Origin: Aphrophora alni
Lineage: Eukaryota > Arthropoda > Insecta > Hemiptera > Aphrophoridae
Direction of reading: 5' to 3'
DNA: 64,000 nucleotides
NCBI GenBank assembly: GCA_963513935.1
Contig: OY740774.1
Location: 23,579,949-23,643,948 of the forward strand
Both the position numbers and the translations under genes were made by a program. The notes under the pieces were generated by a model that saw only the letters and a program-made list of their open reading frames with translations, was not told the DNA's origin and did no database searches. How positions within the stretch are numbered: position 1 is the first letter of the stretch; every line of letters begins with the position of its first letter. Of this stretch, positions 34,006-46,215 are shown piece by piece.

Positions 34006-34256
34006 CTCAGGGGCTCAGTATGTGAGTCCGAACACGACAATCCCAAGGGACAGCTGGAAATACACTTTTTTCATGTAGTCTTGGGACATATACCTCTCTT
34101 TCATCTTTTATATCTCTTCTCTCTTGACCAACTCTTGTTCAATTCCGACCCTGACGATAATATAGTATTCGAGGATTAAAGGGTCATTATTTTGTGTTCT
34201 TTTATTCCTTCTTGAAAGGCCATGATGAGCAAGAGGTTTTTCGCCTTTAAACAACT
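34006..34256 (+). repeat. SINE family A, near full-length reference copy
   Basis: The best plus-strand copy of the commonest repeat in the window (more than 35 copies or fragments). The 5' head contains the palindrome GCTCACT..AGTGAG, then an anticodon-arm-like segment (CGGG, loop, CCCG in other copies) and a degenerate B-box-like GGATCTACACC, which suggests a tRNA-derived pol III head. A T-rich body follows (CATGTAGTCTTGGGTTAGATC, GACCAACTCTTGTTC and CGAGG...AAGGGTC are recognisable in most copies). The 3' end is a hairpin AAGGCGA...TCGCCTT followed by AAACAAC. The same 3' end closes an RNase H-bearing LINE (56520-56765, 63490-64000). The body length of about 250-270 bp is constant in complete copies. 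Confidence 0.85.
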
Positions 34257-34259
34257 AAA

Positions 34260-34870
34260 ACGTTATTTTTACAAATAGTATCAATTGCTGTGAACATTAT
34301 AAAGAAGCAATGCAAACTTTAAGAGTCAATACTATTTTTAGTAAGAGCACCTCGTGTCCAAGCGTCCTGACTAAATCGCTACATCATATTACTTAGTTGC
34401 GTGCAACGATTGATTATATTGTGACACTTACATACGATAGTAAGGATTTGTTTTTCCGTAAACGTCGTAACATTCAGTACAGCAAAGAATCCGTTGGTCA
34501 TAAATAAATCGAATTAATGCAGATACTATTTTTAAAATGAAGCTTTGGTTTTTATTTTATTGGAGATTATTGAGTTTTTTTTAACTTCCAGGTTCCTTTT
34601 TGAAGTTGAAGTATTCGCGAAGTCTCCCTTTAAAGTTCTTTTAAGCTTAACAAAATGGTTTCAGGATATAATGTCTGTCTGTCGCGTGTACAGTGTTTTA
34701 AAACCCAAACGATACTAGCTCGGAATTTATAGGAAAGGAAGAAAAAGAAATATATATACACGAGTGATTGGAACAGTTGTGACAGTTGTTTTGTTCGATA
34801 TGTTCTAAAGTTACAAAAAAACTTTAAAAGGTAACCCATCAGGATTTTTAAAGTTAATATTAGAGGTATA
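34260..34870. other. No gene seen
   Basis: AT-rich, without a recognised element. Confidence 0.4.
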
Positions 34871-34874
34871 TATC

Positions 34875-35389
34875 TTTCATATCGCCCGTCATTTATCCAA
34901 TATGTCGGTCATCTCTACATTTTCTTATGGGAACCCCTATTTTTAAGGGCGATTTTGGGTAACGCGTTATTTTAAGACTTTTATATTCTTGAGTATTTTT
35001 CGATATCTCTAACGGTGGAGGAGCTACAGGGACTTCAAAAAAATCGCAAAATCAAGCTATTCCATGAACGTTTTAATTTAATTTTTCAAAAAAAGTCAAA
35101 TTCAGGTAAAATTTAAACCAGAGCTAGAGTAGAAGGTGTAATAACACTACTGTTGTTTTATTTCTTCTGTAGCTGAGGAATAACAGAATTATTGAAAGAA
35201 AACAAAAAACTTTTCTAGTAATTGTATAGAACATTTACTGCTACACCAGTTTGTAATTTTACTGGATACTTATGAATACGATATAAGGCTGAAACAAATG
35301 GTTAATAATACAATTTATTCCTAATTAAAAATTGGGGTTTCCATAAGAAAATTTATCGTCATATTGGATATATGACGAGTGATATGAAA
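34875..35389 (+). mobile_element. Repeat D, copy 2: TIR element of ~515 bp
   Basis: The ends 34875-34946 and 35325-35389 are inverted copies (TTTCATATCGCCCGTCAT against its complement; TTCTTATGGGAACCCC against GGGGTTTCCATAAGAA). No ORF. Internal blocks recur at 14395-14770. No clear target duplication was found. Confidence 0.65.
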
Positions 35390-36230
35390 ATTTTGACAAT
35401 TCATCTAGTTTTCACTCAAAACATCCTGAGGGAGGTAGCTTTTAAAGTATTTTGTATCATTTGTATTTATCTTGTGATGTATAGATAAGTAACTGAATTT
35501 AATTAAAAGACTGAAGTCTTGAAAATAAATTGTAGCCTTTCCGCTTAAACGCACAAACTGGCGTTTTGAAGAATATTGACCAATACCATTTGTATGGGCC
35601 CTGAAAGCCTACATTAAAAAAAATGTGATAAAACAATCAATTCTGAGCTTGATTGTAGTATTTGGTTTATTTTAGGGATGGGGTGTGTTAATGGGGGGGC
35701 GGGTTAAAGTACGTGCATTTTTTTTTTACGTAAAGAAATCGAAAGTCCTGTACTGTTCACATCGCTTCATTATTATTCTATACCAATATGAGACGAAATA
35801 AATGACGAGGCAAAAACTAAACTAAACAATCAAATAGCTAATATTTAAAATAAGTTACGGAAATGTCTGATACAATATGTTGTTTCACTAAAAAAGAATT
35901 TCTGATTGAGGTTAGAATGTCTCACCGCTTGATAATGATGTTGTTCTGATGTCGGTACCGCCCACTTTGTGACAACGCATTAATGAGTCTGTGGGGAGTT
36001 CTACAGAACGATCGACAAAGAACGCACCACGAAACGTTGATTTATTATTTGTCCACATTTAGAAATACTTTGTTTAGCCTATTTTTATTGTTTTGTATTT
36101 TGAGCGTGATATTACAACTAAGAATGATTACGTAAAAGACAATATTATTATATTAAGGTAAATATTATTATGTAAAAGAAAATATCTAAGAAAAATATTG
36201 AAAATTAGATTTTTGTTAAAAAGTGTTTAA
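35390..36230. other. No gene seen
   Basis: AT-rich; short G-rich run at 35693-35705. Confidence 0.4.
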
Positions 36231-36231
36231 T

Positions 36232-36380
36232 GGCGAAAAATTAAGAAAAGAACAAAAAATAAAGTTCTCCACTAGCCCTCGAATACTTTAATGGTCCAGA
36301 ATAGATAAATAACAAGAATGGTCAAGAGAAATCCGATAGGAAAGATGAATGAAAGGGATTTAAACTAAGATTCAAAATTC
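36232..36380 (-). repeat. SINE family A fragment
   Basis: Body only, directly followed by a LINE fragment. Confidence 0.75.
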
Positions 36381-36394
36381 AGATAACAATACAA

Positions 36395-37105
36395 AGTACA
36401 ATGTATATTACAGGGCTGTAATGGATACTGCAACTAAATCATTTAAATCTTATCTAAACATACGACGCAAGAAGGGCACCCCCGATCAAGAATCCCAGCG
36501 ACACCACCTGCATCGAAAGAATTTGGTAGGACAAAAGTCCTAAGAACACTTCTCAGAAATACACAGTCAATTAGGATGTGTTTTATCCTCAGAACTGAAA
36601 GATATAATGGACATTACGGAAAATTCCTTTGATCAATCAGAAATCCATGAGTGATCATGGAGGGACCAATGTGAAGACGGGTAACCACAACTTCCTCACA
36701 CTAAGACTGACACGAATTAATGTTCTTCATAATTGGACAGTATCTTTAATTTCTCTTAGTCCATTATTTATTACAGGTGTCCATTCTTTCTCCTACTGGC
36801 AACGCAATACGATTTTAATTGCTGATAAATTGTTCATACCATAACTGTCAACTGACGTGTAGCATCCTTTACTGTTTCATCAACTTTTGTGTTTCCAGTT
36901 ATTCCACAATGTTCAGGTACCCAGCAAAATGTAACACCCTGTACCTGAACACAGAATGTCTACAACTAAGGTATTTCTAGAAAACATATCCTGGGTAACC
37001 TGAAGATAACGTAAGGAATCGGAACAGATAAGGTAGTGATGGAAACTGGGTGGAACTGTAGTGAGAACTTTAAACAAAGCAAGGAGTTCGGCAGTAAAAA
37101 TTACG
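36395..37105 (-). pseudogene. RNase H LINE 3' end fragment
   Basis: The minus-strand frames show an RNase H end (FCWVPEHCGITGN near 36890-36930) and VVVTRLHIGPSMITHGFLI near 36635-36700, then the C-terminal block and a 3' UTR with ACAGGGCTGTAATGGATACT (36410). Frameshifts interrupt it. It parallels 12897-13780 in extent and order. Confidence 0.82.
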
Positions 37106-37262
37106 AAACAAGTACGAAAACAATTGGAGGGAAAAGAAAAACAAGTACAGTATTTCTGAATTTGATTGTTTCTTTGCTCGGATCAAACGACATCCTTGGT
37201 GCTGACCTCTTCGATGATAATTAAAGAAGTTATTAAACATATGTTCACCCACATTTTAGTCC
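37105..37262 (+). repeat. Dispersed repeat C, copy 2
   Basis: Match to 6855-7020 through TTTCTGAATTTGATTGTTTC and GCTCGGATCAAACGAC. Confidence 0.65.
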
Positions 37263-37264
37263 GA

Positions 37265-38565
37265 TTCAATTTACTACTCTTAATTTCAGTCTTGATGAAT
37301 AAATACAGCCGTCAAGGTAGGACCTTAAAATGAAATAATTTAATAAAAAAATATTTCCAACTATTCAAATCGACTGTCTGTCTTATCTTCAGCAGGAAAT
37401 TATATTTTTACCCCAAATTGAAGATAAAAATAATTAAAATCACCCACTAAAAATCGAGTAAATAAAAAATGTCCATTCTTGTCATAGGTCGTTGATTCTT
37501 AAAACAGTTTGGGTTTATCAAATGATATTCAAGGGTTAAAAAGTCTTAAAGTTTGTTGTTTTGAATGCGATTTTGAATTCAATCTGACCCAGTCTTAAGA
37601 TGAACAAAAATAAACTTATTTGTCTAAATAAACTCCCTGCAATATCCAGTACAAGAAACAATTCGTGTGTATTAACACAGATCATTAAATTTCGATTGTT
37701 TCTATTCGAGCAGGGAAACATAATTGATTGTTTCAACATTTTACATTGCATTTCTTTAATTCGTTTCTACTTAATTACAATTTGAAATGACTGAATTAAA
37801 CTCAATGAGGAAACTCTTGAATTGGTACTTAAAAGTGGCAATAAACGGCGGTGAAATTACCCAATAAAAAAGGATATTAATCATTTCCCGGTACTGACTG
37901 AATGCAATGAAATGTTCAATATCCACCATGTTGGTTATTAATTTATCTGCTTTAATAATTAATTGTGAATTTGTAGTATTCAAGTTCTAATTATTGTCAT
38001 TTCCTCTGATGTTAGAGTTTATGAAATGTTCATAGATCGTTCCATAAGAGTAATTTGGTAGTATGTTGGGCTCACTGTATCTCTACTTATATAAAACGCA
38101 TTGTCTTTCTTTCCGTCTGTTTGTAAACAAAACTACAGTAATTTTGATTTCTCTCTGTCCAGATTCTTAAAGTACAACACCCATGACGTAATACATCGGG
38201 AGGAGTTTAGTTGGATAATAAGTAAACTTCCTGAGAAATTATTGTCATCTATGGTTCTAAATTGAACAATCAAGCCGATTGTACACTTCAGGACAGTCCT
38301 ATATGTATGGGTTACTCGTTACTCCAGCTAACAGTTTTATACTGCCGACTCCTTGCTTTTTCGTATCCATAAAAACTGTATTGCTATTTAAAAAGATGAA
38401 GTTGGCCGTTATACTGGAAAATGCCGGTGACTTAAAAAAAATAGATAACATATTTTTAATCTCAAGAAAAAGTAGGCAAGATTCCCCATTTAAAATTTGT
38501 TGTACCTATAATAAATAGTTTTAGACATCCTAATAGTGGTCATCTTGAAAAATAGTTATAGAAGT
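37265..38565. other. No gene seen
   Basis: AT-rich. CTTATATAAAACGCATTGTC followed by TTTCTTTCCGTCTG (38089-38122) resembles ends of dispersed elements seen in other insects, but no boundary could be set. Confidence 0.35.
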
Positions 38566-38879
38566 TTTTATTGCGCAACGGAGGAACAATTAAAATTCGC
38601 AAATGTTAGAAATAAAAGCGTAAACGCTTCATTACATAATTTTAAATAAGAAGGAAAAAACGGAGCAAGCAGCTGACTTTTGATTGACCAAGAGGTTTTT
38701 GCCTTTAACAACAGGATAGTAAAAAGTTGCGCCATTGGTCAATAAATTCCAATACTCTTAGAGGCAATGTCCCACTAGATGTTCCCAGATTACCTACTAC
38801 AAGAGTCAACACAGGTAGCAACCAATAGAAACCTAATCTAAACTGTCAAACAGTGTGAATCAAAACGAACTAGGTGTTC

Positions 38880-39230
38880 AGCGAACCGCCTGTAAAGGTG
38901 ATAAGGAAGGAGATTGTATGCGCGTCCGAAACTGTGTCCGACTCCACGAACATGGATCGTATGCGGAGGGATAAAAGCCGTAGGGATACATCAACTTGTA
39001 GCAAGGCTTTTCACATATTAATATCTATATTGTAGACCTGGTCTTGGTTGTTCGACGCAACGTTTAGAGTGGGCTGTTGAAAGGAAAAAAGCACAGTCAA
39101 GTGTCCCGGAACATGTCAAGTCCCCTCAATTTATTAGGTTTATTTAATGCAAACAAATTTCCTAACATTGTCAGTTTTCAGGAAATGGCATTCCCGAGAT
39201 ATTCGGAAAGGCCTAAATAATATGTCGGAC
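38880..39230 (+). repeat. Dispersed repeat B-related, unit 1
   Basis: GTGTCCGACTCCACGAAC, CATGTCAAGTCCCCTCAA and GGCATTCCCGAGATATTC correspond in order to blocks of copies 1 and 2. Equivalent stretches are about 43196-43510 and 50147-50460. Confidence 0.5.
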
Positions 39231-39447
39231 CGTGGTAAGTACAATGATAAATCCACCAAATAACTTAATTTATAATAAACACATTAAGAGAGGTTACCGA
39301 ATGTGGTGTTTAGTTTGACGAGGATAAGTGAATTAGAACCTATTAAGTTATGGGCAACCACGTGTTCATTCGATTAAGCCAAACATAAGTTCCTCCATAT
39401 TAAATATAATAATTTTGTAGTGTAAATTATATGAATAATTTGTTTTC

Positions 39448-39779
39448 TTGTTGTTTAAAGGCAAAAACCTGTCGATCTTCATCGCCTTGGAAGTAGAGAA
39501 CATAGCAGAAGGACCTCTAGTCCTCGAATACGTTAATAGAATCAGGATAGGAAAAGAACAAGATTGTCAAGAGAGACCAAGAAAAGACGAATAAGAATTT
39601 TTTTTAATGCTTAAAGGCAACCTCACTGTCATCATCACTTATAAACAAAATGTAAGAAAAGACCATACAAATACTCAGCCCTCGAATACTTTATCAGGGT
39701 CGAAAAAATGTGTAGATCCAGCTAAGTTCCCTCGATATTGCCAATCCCGTGCTCATTATAGTGAGGAGCACGTGAGGGA
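39448..39779 (-). repeat. Two adjoining SINE family A copies, unit 1
   Basis: The first copy (39448-39596) has no head; the second (to 39779) ends with GTGCTCATTATAGTGAGGAG. Confidence 0.8.
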
Positions 39780-40554
39780 TTTTTAAATTTTAATGTAAGT
39801 ATTGTCAAAAGGTGACAATTAGCTTAAAAACTTGTTACAAGCCATATTTTCGCCTTCAATTTACAATTTTGTGGAACTCCGGAACCCAATTCCTCCTCTC
39901 TGCCACAACTTCATACGATAACTATTACGTAGCTTATAATTAATGTAATTGAGATAAAACATTTGATCAAAACAAGAAGATATATTATTATCAAAATTAT
40001 TTCTATAAATTTAATTGGACTCTCGACTGTAAACCAAGACAATATTTCATCGCTTTAACTAATTCTATTACACGAGGTATGTTTAATGTTTAATTAGTGT
40101 AATACAAAACAATTTTCCTATGCAAAATAGAGAACTAATTTGGATCCTCTTCAGTAAACCAATTATATAATATAAAAGACAAAATTATATCACAAAAGAA
40201 CAAAGTAGTTTATAATTACACCGACAATTAAGTTTATTAATTTATATACATAGAGTTTGCAGTATATTTACAGCAGGTTATCATGTGAAAGAAATAAATT
40301 CAACCAAGGAACATACTCTTTCGCTACGATTTGTATAATTATACTTTTGACTTTAGATTGTTCTGATATTATTTATCCAGTAAGCGAAGTTAAGGATAAG
40401 TTTCATAGTTGCAAAAAAAAATTCGACTGCTGTTCACGTTTCAGAGCCTCAGGAAACAGAAAAATTATTTTCAACGTCGTTGTCTGTAACAAGATCGATA
40501 ACGGCCGCAGAAATTTGGATAAGAATAAGAAATTTGATATAGGGATCTACTAAT

Positions 40555-40690
40555 GCGGACGTCCTCTACTTCTCTTAGAAGGTTGTGCTTCCATAACTTT
40601 TCGTGGGATTCTTTCTTCTGTCATTCTACTAATATGTCGAAAGTATTTACATAGACTCTTGTTAGTCCCTCAACTAAGGGCTCCAGCTCA
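40555..40690 (-). pseudogene. LINE ORF2 C-terminal remnant, unit 1
   Basis: The minus strand reads YFRHISRMTEERIPRKV followed by SKRSRGRP, the GHV.RM..ERIP...GRP segment of LINE endonuclease-reverse transcriptases (same type as 17070-17460). Counterparts lie at about 44918-45053 (unit 2) and 51868-52003 (unit 3). Confidence 0.65.
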
Positions 40691-41056
40691 AATATTTTTT
40701 TGTATTTAAAAAATGTACCCGTCTGTTTTTCTTTTCTTTTGCAGCTCTTCGTTTCCACTGCTTTACGATTGGCCTACTTTTCTTTTTTGTTTGTTGTTGT
40801 TTAAAGTGAAAAACCACCTCATACTACACATATAAGTAAACATTTTTCTATATTTTTTTTTCTCTATGAAATACTAATTGCGTGATGCATTGCAGAGGTT
40901 AAAATATTAGAAAATAAATAATATAAAATTTTCAAACGCCAAAATAAATTCGAAGATTTAAAATAATGTTCTGTTATTTATTTTTCAACATAAAAATATT
41001 AGTATATTTATTTAGTTCTCACTATTGTACTTGCACAGTGATTCTACAATTAAACA

Positions 41057-42080
41057 CTTCAACAATTCATATAATAATCAAACGAAAACACAAGATATAC
41101 ACAGCACTAATGTTGCACAATACGTCAGCTGTATAGCTACAGATATACTGCTATTAAGCATGTCGGTCACGCGAACGAACGAGATTTCACACATCCAAAA
41201 AGCGTCTAACGCGCACAGCACACGGCCGCTGCGCATGTCGGTGACGCGAACCCATAAGATTTTCCCCTACCAAAAAGTGCCCAACGCGGCAAAGAAAGTT
41301 TTCACTTCAAAAGTAATTTTTCATTACGTAAGGTATTGAGATTAGGTTTGAAATTCTTGTATATTTCAAATTGTTCCAACGCCTTCAATTAATTTTCTTT
41401 TTTTTTTTTTTGCGGTGATAATTATTTTTTTAAGAAATGTTTAATTGCTGGTTATTTGTGGTTATTTATAGTAAGGTGCTCAGTGTATTTGGAAAAAAGG
41501 AATATTGGAACACATTTAACTAAAAATATTTGTAAAGAATACACTCAAAAAAACTGTCCGGTGGGAAGACTCTTCAACAATTCATATAATAATCAAACGA
41601 AAACACAAGATATACACAGCACTAATGTTGCACAATACGTCAGCTGTATAGCTACAGATATACTGCTATTAAGCATGTCGGTCACGCGAACGAACGAGAT
41701 TTCACACATCCAAAAAGCGTCTAACGCGCACAGCACACGGCCGCTGCGCATGTCGGTGACGCGAACCCATAAGATTTTCCCCTACCAAAAAGTGCCCAAT
41801 GCGGCAAAGAAAGTTTTCACTTCAAAAGTAATTTTTCATTACGTAAGGTATTGAGATTAGGTTTGAAATTCTTGTATATTTCAAATTGTTCCAACGCCTT
41901 CAATTAATTTTCTTTTTTTTTGCGGTGATAATAATTTTTTTAAGAAATGTTTAATTGCTGGTTATTTGTGGTTATTTATAGTAAGGTGCTCAGTGTATTT
42001 GGAAAAAAGGAATTTTGGAACACATTTAACTAAAAATATTTGTAAAGAATACACTCAAAAAAACTGTCCTGTGGGAAGAC
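41057..42080 (+). repeat. Doubled ~515 bp sub-repeat, unit 1
   Basis: Two copies starting CTTCAACAATTCATATAA. Each contains a CG-rich block of two imperfect ~66 bp direct repeats (GCATGTCGGTCACGCGAACG and GCATGTCGGTGACGCGAACC), a T run of variable length, and the TTAA used by piggyBac in unit 2. An ATG-less frame across the CG-rich block is open in all five copies in the window, which high identity alone can explain. Confidence 0.85.
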
Positions 42081-42727
42081 TGTCTCGCACTGAAATACAG
42101 CTCATCGTTTAACATGATAAACGGGTTTGTCACTGGAAAGGTCGTGGGGTTGAGTCTGTTTACAGGGTTATCATAAAATAATGGTGGGGTTTCATTAATT
42201 CATACGAAGACCGTAGAAAATTTTTGTAGTGTTGTATTGGTATCGCTAATAGCCTATAACCCAAAAGTTTAACAAATGTTGTAACCTCAAAATTAGTTCT
42301 TGTATTGTTGTGGTAGTGTGTTTTGTGATTTCTGGAGTGTTCTGTGTGGAGTGTGTTGTGTTATTATGTTCTCTAAAAAAGCAAAGTTGTTCTAATGAGT
42401 GCATTAATTTTCTTTATTTCCAAATACACAGAACACCGTATAATAGACAACCACAAATAACCAGCAATTAAAGATTCCTTAAAAATAATTATCAATGCAA
42501 AAAAGGAAAATTAATGATCGCGCTAGAACAATTTAAAATGTACAAGATGTTCAAAACTAATACCTTTGATACCTTACTTAATGAAAAATTACTTTTCGAT
42601 TCAAACGCATTATATGACACTATAATGACAGAAATAGAAATATAACAGACTCAATCCCACTACCTTTATTCAGTGTTCAGTAGTTCAGTGGGAATCAGTG
42701 GGGCCATCGGACAGTTTTTATTGAGTG
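42052..42727. mobile_element. TA-flanked TIR element, unit 1
   Basis: 676 bp with ~20 bp inverted ends (CACTCAAAAAAACTGTCC; right end complement CACTCAATAAAAACTGTCCG), flanked by TA (42050-42051, 42728-42729). This agrees with a Tc1/mariner-type non-autonomous element. No transposase. Internal sequence includes an inverted copy (about 42403-42515) of its own left flank (about 41890-42012). Confidence 0.72.
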
Positions 42728-43841
42728 TATCTTTATGAATAATTTTATTTAAATGTTTGTAAATGTGTTTTCGTTTTGATAAACATGGCAACGAAGAAGC
42801 TTCTCCAACTGTGTTATCGCACTTTTATTGCGCAACGGAGGAACAATTAAAATTCGCAAATGTTAGAAATAAAAGCGTAAACGCTTCATTACATAATTTT
42901 AAATAAGAAGGAAAAAACGGAGCAAGCAGCTGACTTTTGATTGACCAAGAGGTTTTTGCCTTTAACAACAGGATAGTAAAAAGTTGCGCCATTGGTCAAT
43001 AAATTCCAATACGGTAGTGGTCGAATTTCCCCGACTGTAAAAAGGGTGAAATACTCTTAGAGACAATGTCCCACTAGATGTTCCCAGATTACCTACTACA
43101 AGAGTCAACACAGGTAGCAACCAATAGAAACCTAATCTAAACTGTCAAACAGTGTGAATCAAAACGAACTAGGTGTTCAGCGAACCGCCTGTAAAGGTGA
43201 TAAGGAAGGAGATTGTATGCGCGTCCGAAACTGTGTCCGACTCCACGAACATGGATCGTATGCGGAGGGATAAAAGCCGTAGGGATACATCAACTTGTAG
43301 CAAGGCTTTTCACATATTAATACCTATATTGTAGACCTGGTCTTGGTTGTTCGACGCAACGTGTAGAGTGGGCTGTTGAAAGGAAAAAAGCAGTCAAGTG
43401 TCCCGGAACATGTCAAGTCCCCTCAATTTATTAGGTTTATTTAATGCAAAGAAATTTCCTAACATTGTCAGTTTTCAGGTAATGGCATTCCCGAGATATT
43501 CGGAAAGGCCTAAATAATATGTCGGACCGTGGTAAGTACACTGTGATAAATCCACCAAATGACTTAATTATAATAAACACATTAAGAGAGGTTACCAAAT
43601 GTGGTGTTTAGTTTGACGAGGATAAGTGAATTAGAACCTATTAAGTTATGGGCAACCAAGTGTTCATTCGATTAAGCCAAACATAATTTAAAGGCAACCC
43701 TCAGGTATTAATTGGTGATAATCTTTCCAACAACCGCAATACACTACAAATTAGTACGTACTAAAAATAAAACGCTACAGGGTGTTCCTCCATATTAAAT
43801 ATAATAATTTTGTAATGTAAATTATATGAATAATTTGTTTT

Positions 43842-44185
43842 CTTGTTGTTTAAAGGCAAAAAACCTGTCGATCTTCATCGCCTTGGAAGTAGAAAACATA
43901 ACAGAAGGACCTCTAGTCCTCGAATACGTTAATAGAATCAGGATAGGAAAAGAACAAGATTGTCAAGAGAGACCAAGAAAAGACGAATAAGAATTTTTTT
44001 TTTAATGCTTAAAGGCAACCTCACTGTCATCATCACTTATAAAGAAAATGTAAGAAAAGACCATACAATAAAGACTCAGCCCTCGAATACTTTATCAGCA
44101 TCAGGGTCGAAAAAATGTGTAGATCCAGCTAAGTTCCCTCGATATTGACAATCCCGTGCTCATTATAGTGAGGAGCACGTGAGGG
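43842..44185 (-). repeat. SINE pair, unit 2
   Basis: Counterpart of 39448-39779 with small indels. Confidence 0.8.
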
Positions 44186-44917
44186 ATTTTTAAATTTTAA
44201 TGTAAGTATTGTCAAAAGGTGAAAATTAGCTTAAAAACTCCGGAACCCAATTCCTCCTCTCTGCCACAACTTCATACGATAACTATTACGTAGCTTATAA
44301 TTAATGTAATTGAGAAGAAACATTTGATCAAAACAAGAAGATATTATCAAAATTATTTCTATAAATTTAATTGGACTCCAATTATAATAATATTATTAAG
44401 ACAATATTTCATCGCTTTAACTAATTCTATTACACGAGGTATGTTTAATGTTTAATTAGTGTAATACAAAACAGTTTTCCTATGCAAAATAGAGAACTAA
44501 TTTGGATCCTCTTCAGTAAACCAATTATGTAATATAAAAGACAAAATTATATCACAAAAGAACAAGGTAGTTTATAATTACACCGACAATTAAGTTTATT
44601 AATTTATATACATACAGTTTGCAGTATATTTACAGCAGGTTATCCTGTGAAAGAAATAAATTCAACCAAGGAACATACTCTTTCGCTACGATTTGTATAA
44701 TTATACTTTTGACTTTAGATTGTTCTGATATTATTTATCCAGTAAGCGAAGTTAAGGATAAGTTTCGTAGTTGCAAAAAAAATTCGACTGCTGTTCACGT
44801 TTCAGAGCCTCAGGAAACAGAAAAATTATTTTCAACGTCGTTGTCTGTAACAAGATCGATAACGGCCACAGAAATTTGGATAAGAATAAGAAATTTGATA
44901 TAGGGATCTACTAATGC

Positions 44918-45053
44918 GGACATCCTCTACTTCTCTTGGAAGGTTGTGCTTCCATAACTTTTCGTGGGATTCTTTCTTCTGTCATTCTACTAATATGTCG
45001 AAAGTATTTACATAGACTCTTGTTAGTCCCTCAACTAAAGGCTCCAGCTCAAA
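44918..45053 (-). pseudogene. LINE ORF2 C-terminal remnant, unit 2
   Basis: Counterpart of 40555-40690 with a few substitutions. Confidence 0.6.
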
Positions 45054-45955
45054 TATTTTTTTGTATTTAAAAAATGTACCCGTCTGTTTTTCTTTTCTTT
45101 TGCAGCTCTTCGTTTCCACTGATTTATGATTGGCCTGCTTTTCTTTTTTGTTTGTTGTTGTTTAAAGCGAAAAACCACCTCATACTACACATATAAGTAA
45201 ACATTTTTCTATATATTTTTTTTTCTCTATGAAATACTAATTGCGTGATGCATTGCAGAGGTTAAAATATTAGAAAATAAATAATATAAAATTTTCAAAC
45301 GCCAAAATAAATTCGAAGATTTAAAATAATGTTCTGTTATTTATTTTTCAACATAAAAATATTAGTATATTTATTTAGTTCTCACTATTGTACTTGCACA
45401 GTGATTCTACAATTAAACACTTCAACAATTCATATAATAATCAAACGAAAACACAAGATATACACAGCACTAATGTTGCACAATACGTCAGCTGTATAGC
45501 TACAGATATACTGCTATTAAGCATGTCGGTCACGCGAACGAACGAGATTTCACACATCCAAAAAGCGTCTAACGCGCACAGCACACGGCCGCTGCGCATG
45601 TCGGTGACGCGAACCCATAAGATTTTCCCCTACCAAAAAGTGCCCAATGCGGCAAAGAAAGTTTTCACTTCAAAAGTAATTTTTCATTACGTAAGGTATT
45701 GAGATTAGGTTTGAAATTCTTGTATATTTCAAATTGTTCCAACGCCTTCAATTAATTTTCTTTTTTTTTGCGGTGATAATAATTTTTTTAAGAAATGTTT
45801 AACACGTTGAGTGCCAGGTATATTGCATCAAAATTTTCGTTCTGGCCAAATCTTTTTTTTGGATGGAATCGGTTTATAGTCCTGTATTATTAACAGAACA
45901 TCCTTTTTTTACTTATTCACATTACATTTAGCAAACAAAATCGAATGTTTTGTTT

Positions 45956-46033
45956 GTGGTGACACATTGGTCTCACACGGCCCCTGACTAGTAATACAGT
46001 CACTAAGGCTCTGTGAGACCAACGTGTCACCAC
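45956..46033. repeat. Left subterminal inverted repeat of the piggyBac element
   Basis: Two arms of about 22 bp, 45956-45977 and 46012-46033, are complementary at all but one position (core TTGGTCTCACA / TGTGAGACCAA) and are separated by about 34 bases. The same core recurs at the right end of the element, so this is probably a transposase binding site; that role is inferred. Confidence 0.8.
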
Positions 46034-46215
46034 GATTACTACTCGAACAGTTACGGAGATACACGACATATCACGTGTTTCACTGAACAAAGGTCTAGCA
46101 GTAGCAGTCTTCTTTGTCTACAGTAATACGTATGTTGTTCAGTACGACTTTACATGTTTAGGCGCTGTTGTTTTACTGTGATTGAGTGTATAAAAAGTGT
46201 AGTAGTTATTTTATA

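Larger units (their letters stand above)
38566..42822. repeat. Tandem array unit 1
   Basis: First of three direct copies starting TTTTATTGCGCAACGG and ending GTGTTATCGCAC. Compared with units 2 and 3 it lacks a ~42 bp segment near 38750 and a ~100 bp segment near 39390. It carries a doubled ~515 bp sub-repeat (41057-41571 and 41572-42080). Content: SINEs, repeat B, LINE remnants and a TIR element; no host gene recognised. Confidence 0.95.

Noticed and set aside
40257..40553. Open frame repeated in the tandem units (also 44619-44903 and 51568-51852)
   Set aside because: Begins at TTG, not ATG; unit 1 has a frame change in an A run; no recognised domain. Its conservation is explained by recent tandem duplication, although an exon cannot be excluded.
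41040..42080. CRISPR-like or satellite array
   Set aside because: Only two copies of a ~515 bp unit per array unit, eukaryotic context and no short regular spacers.
46186..46215. Upstream start of the transposase
   Set aside because: The extension begins at GTG; the first ATG in frame is 46216 and gives a normal N-terminus.
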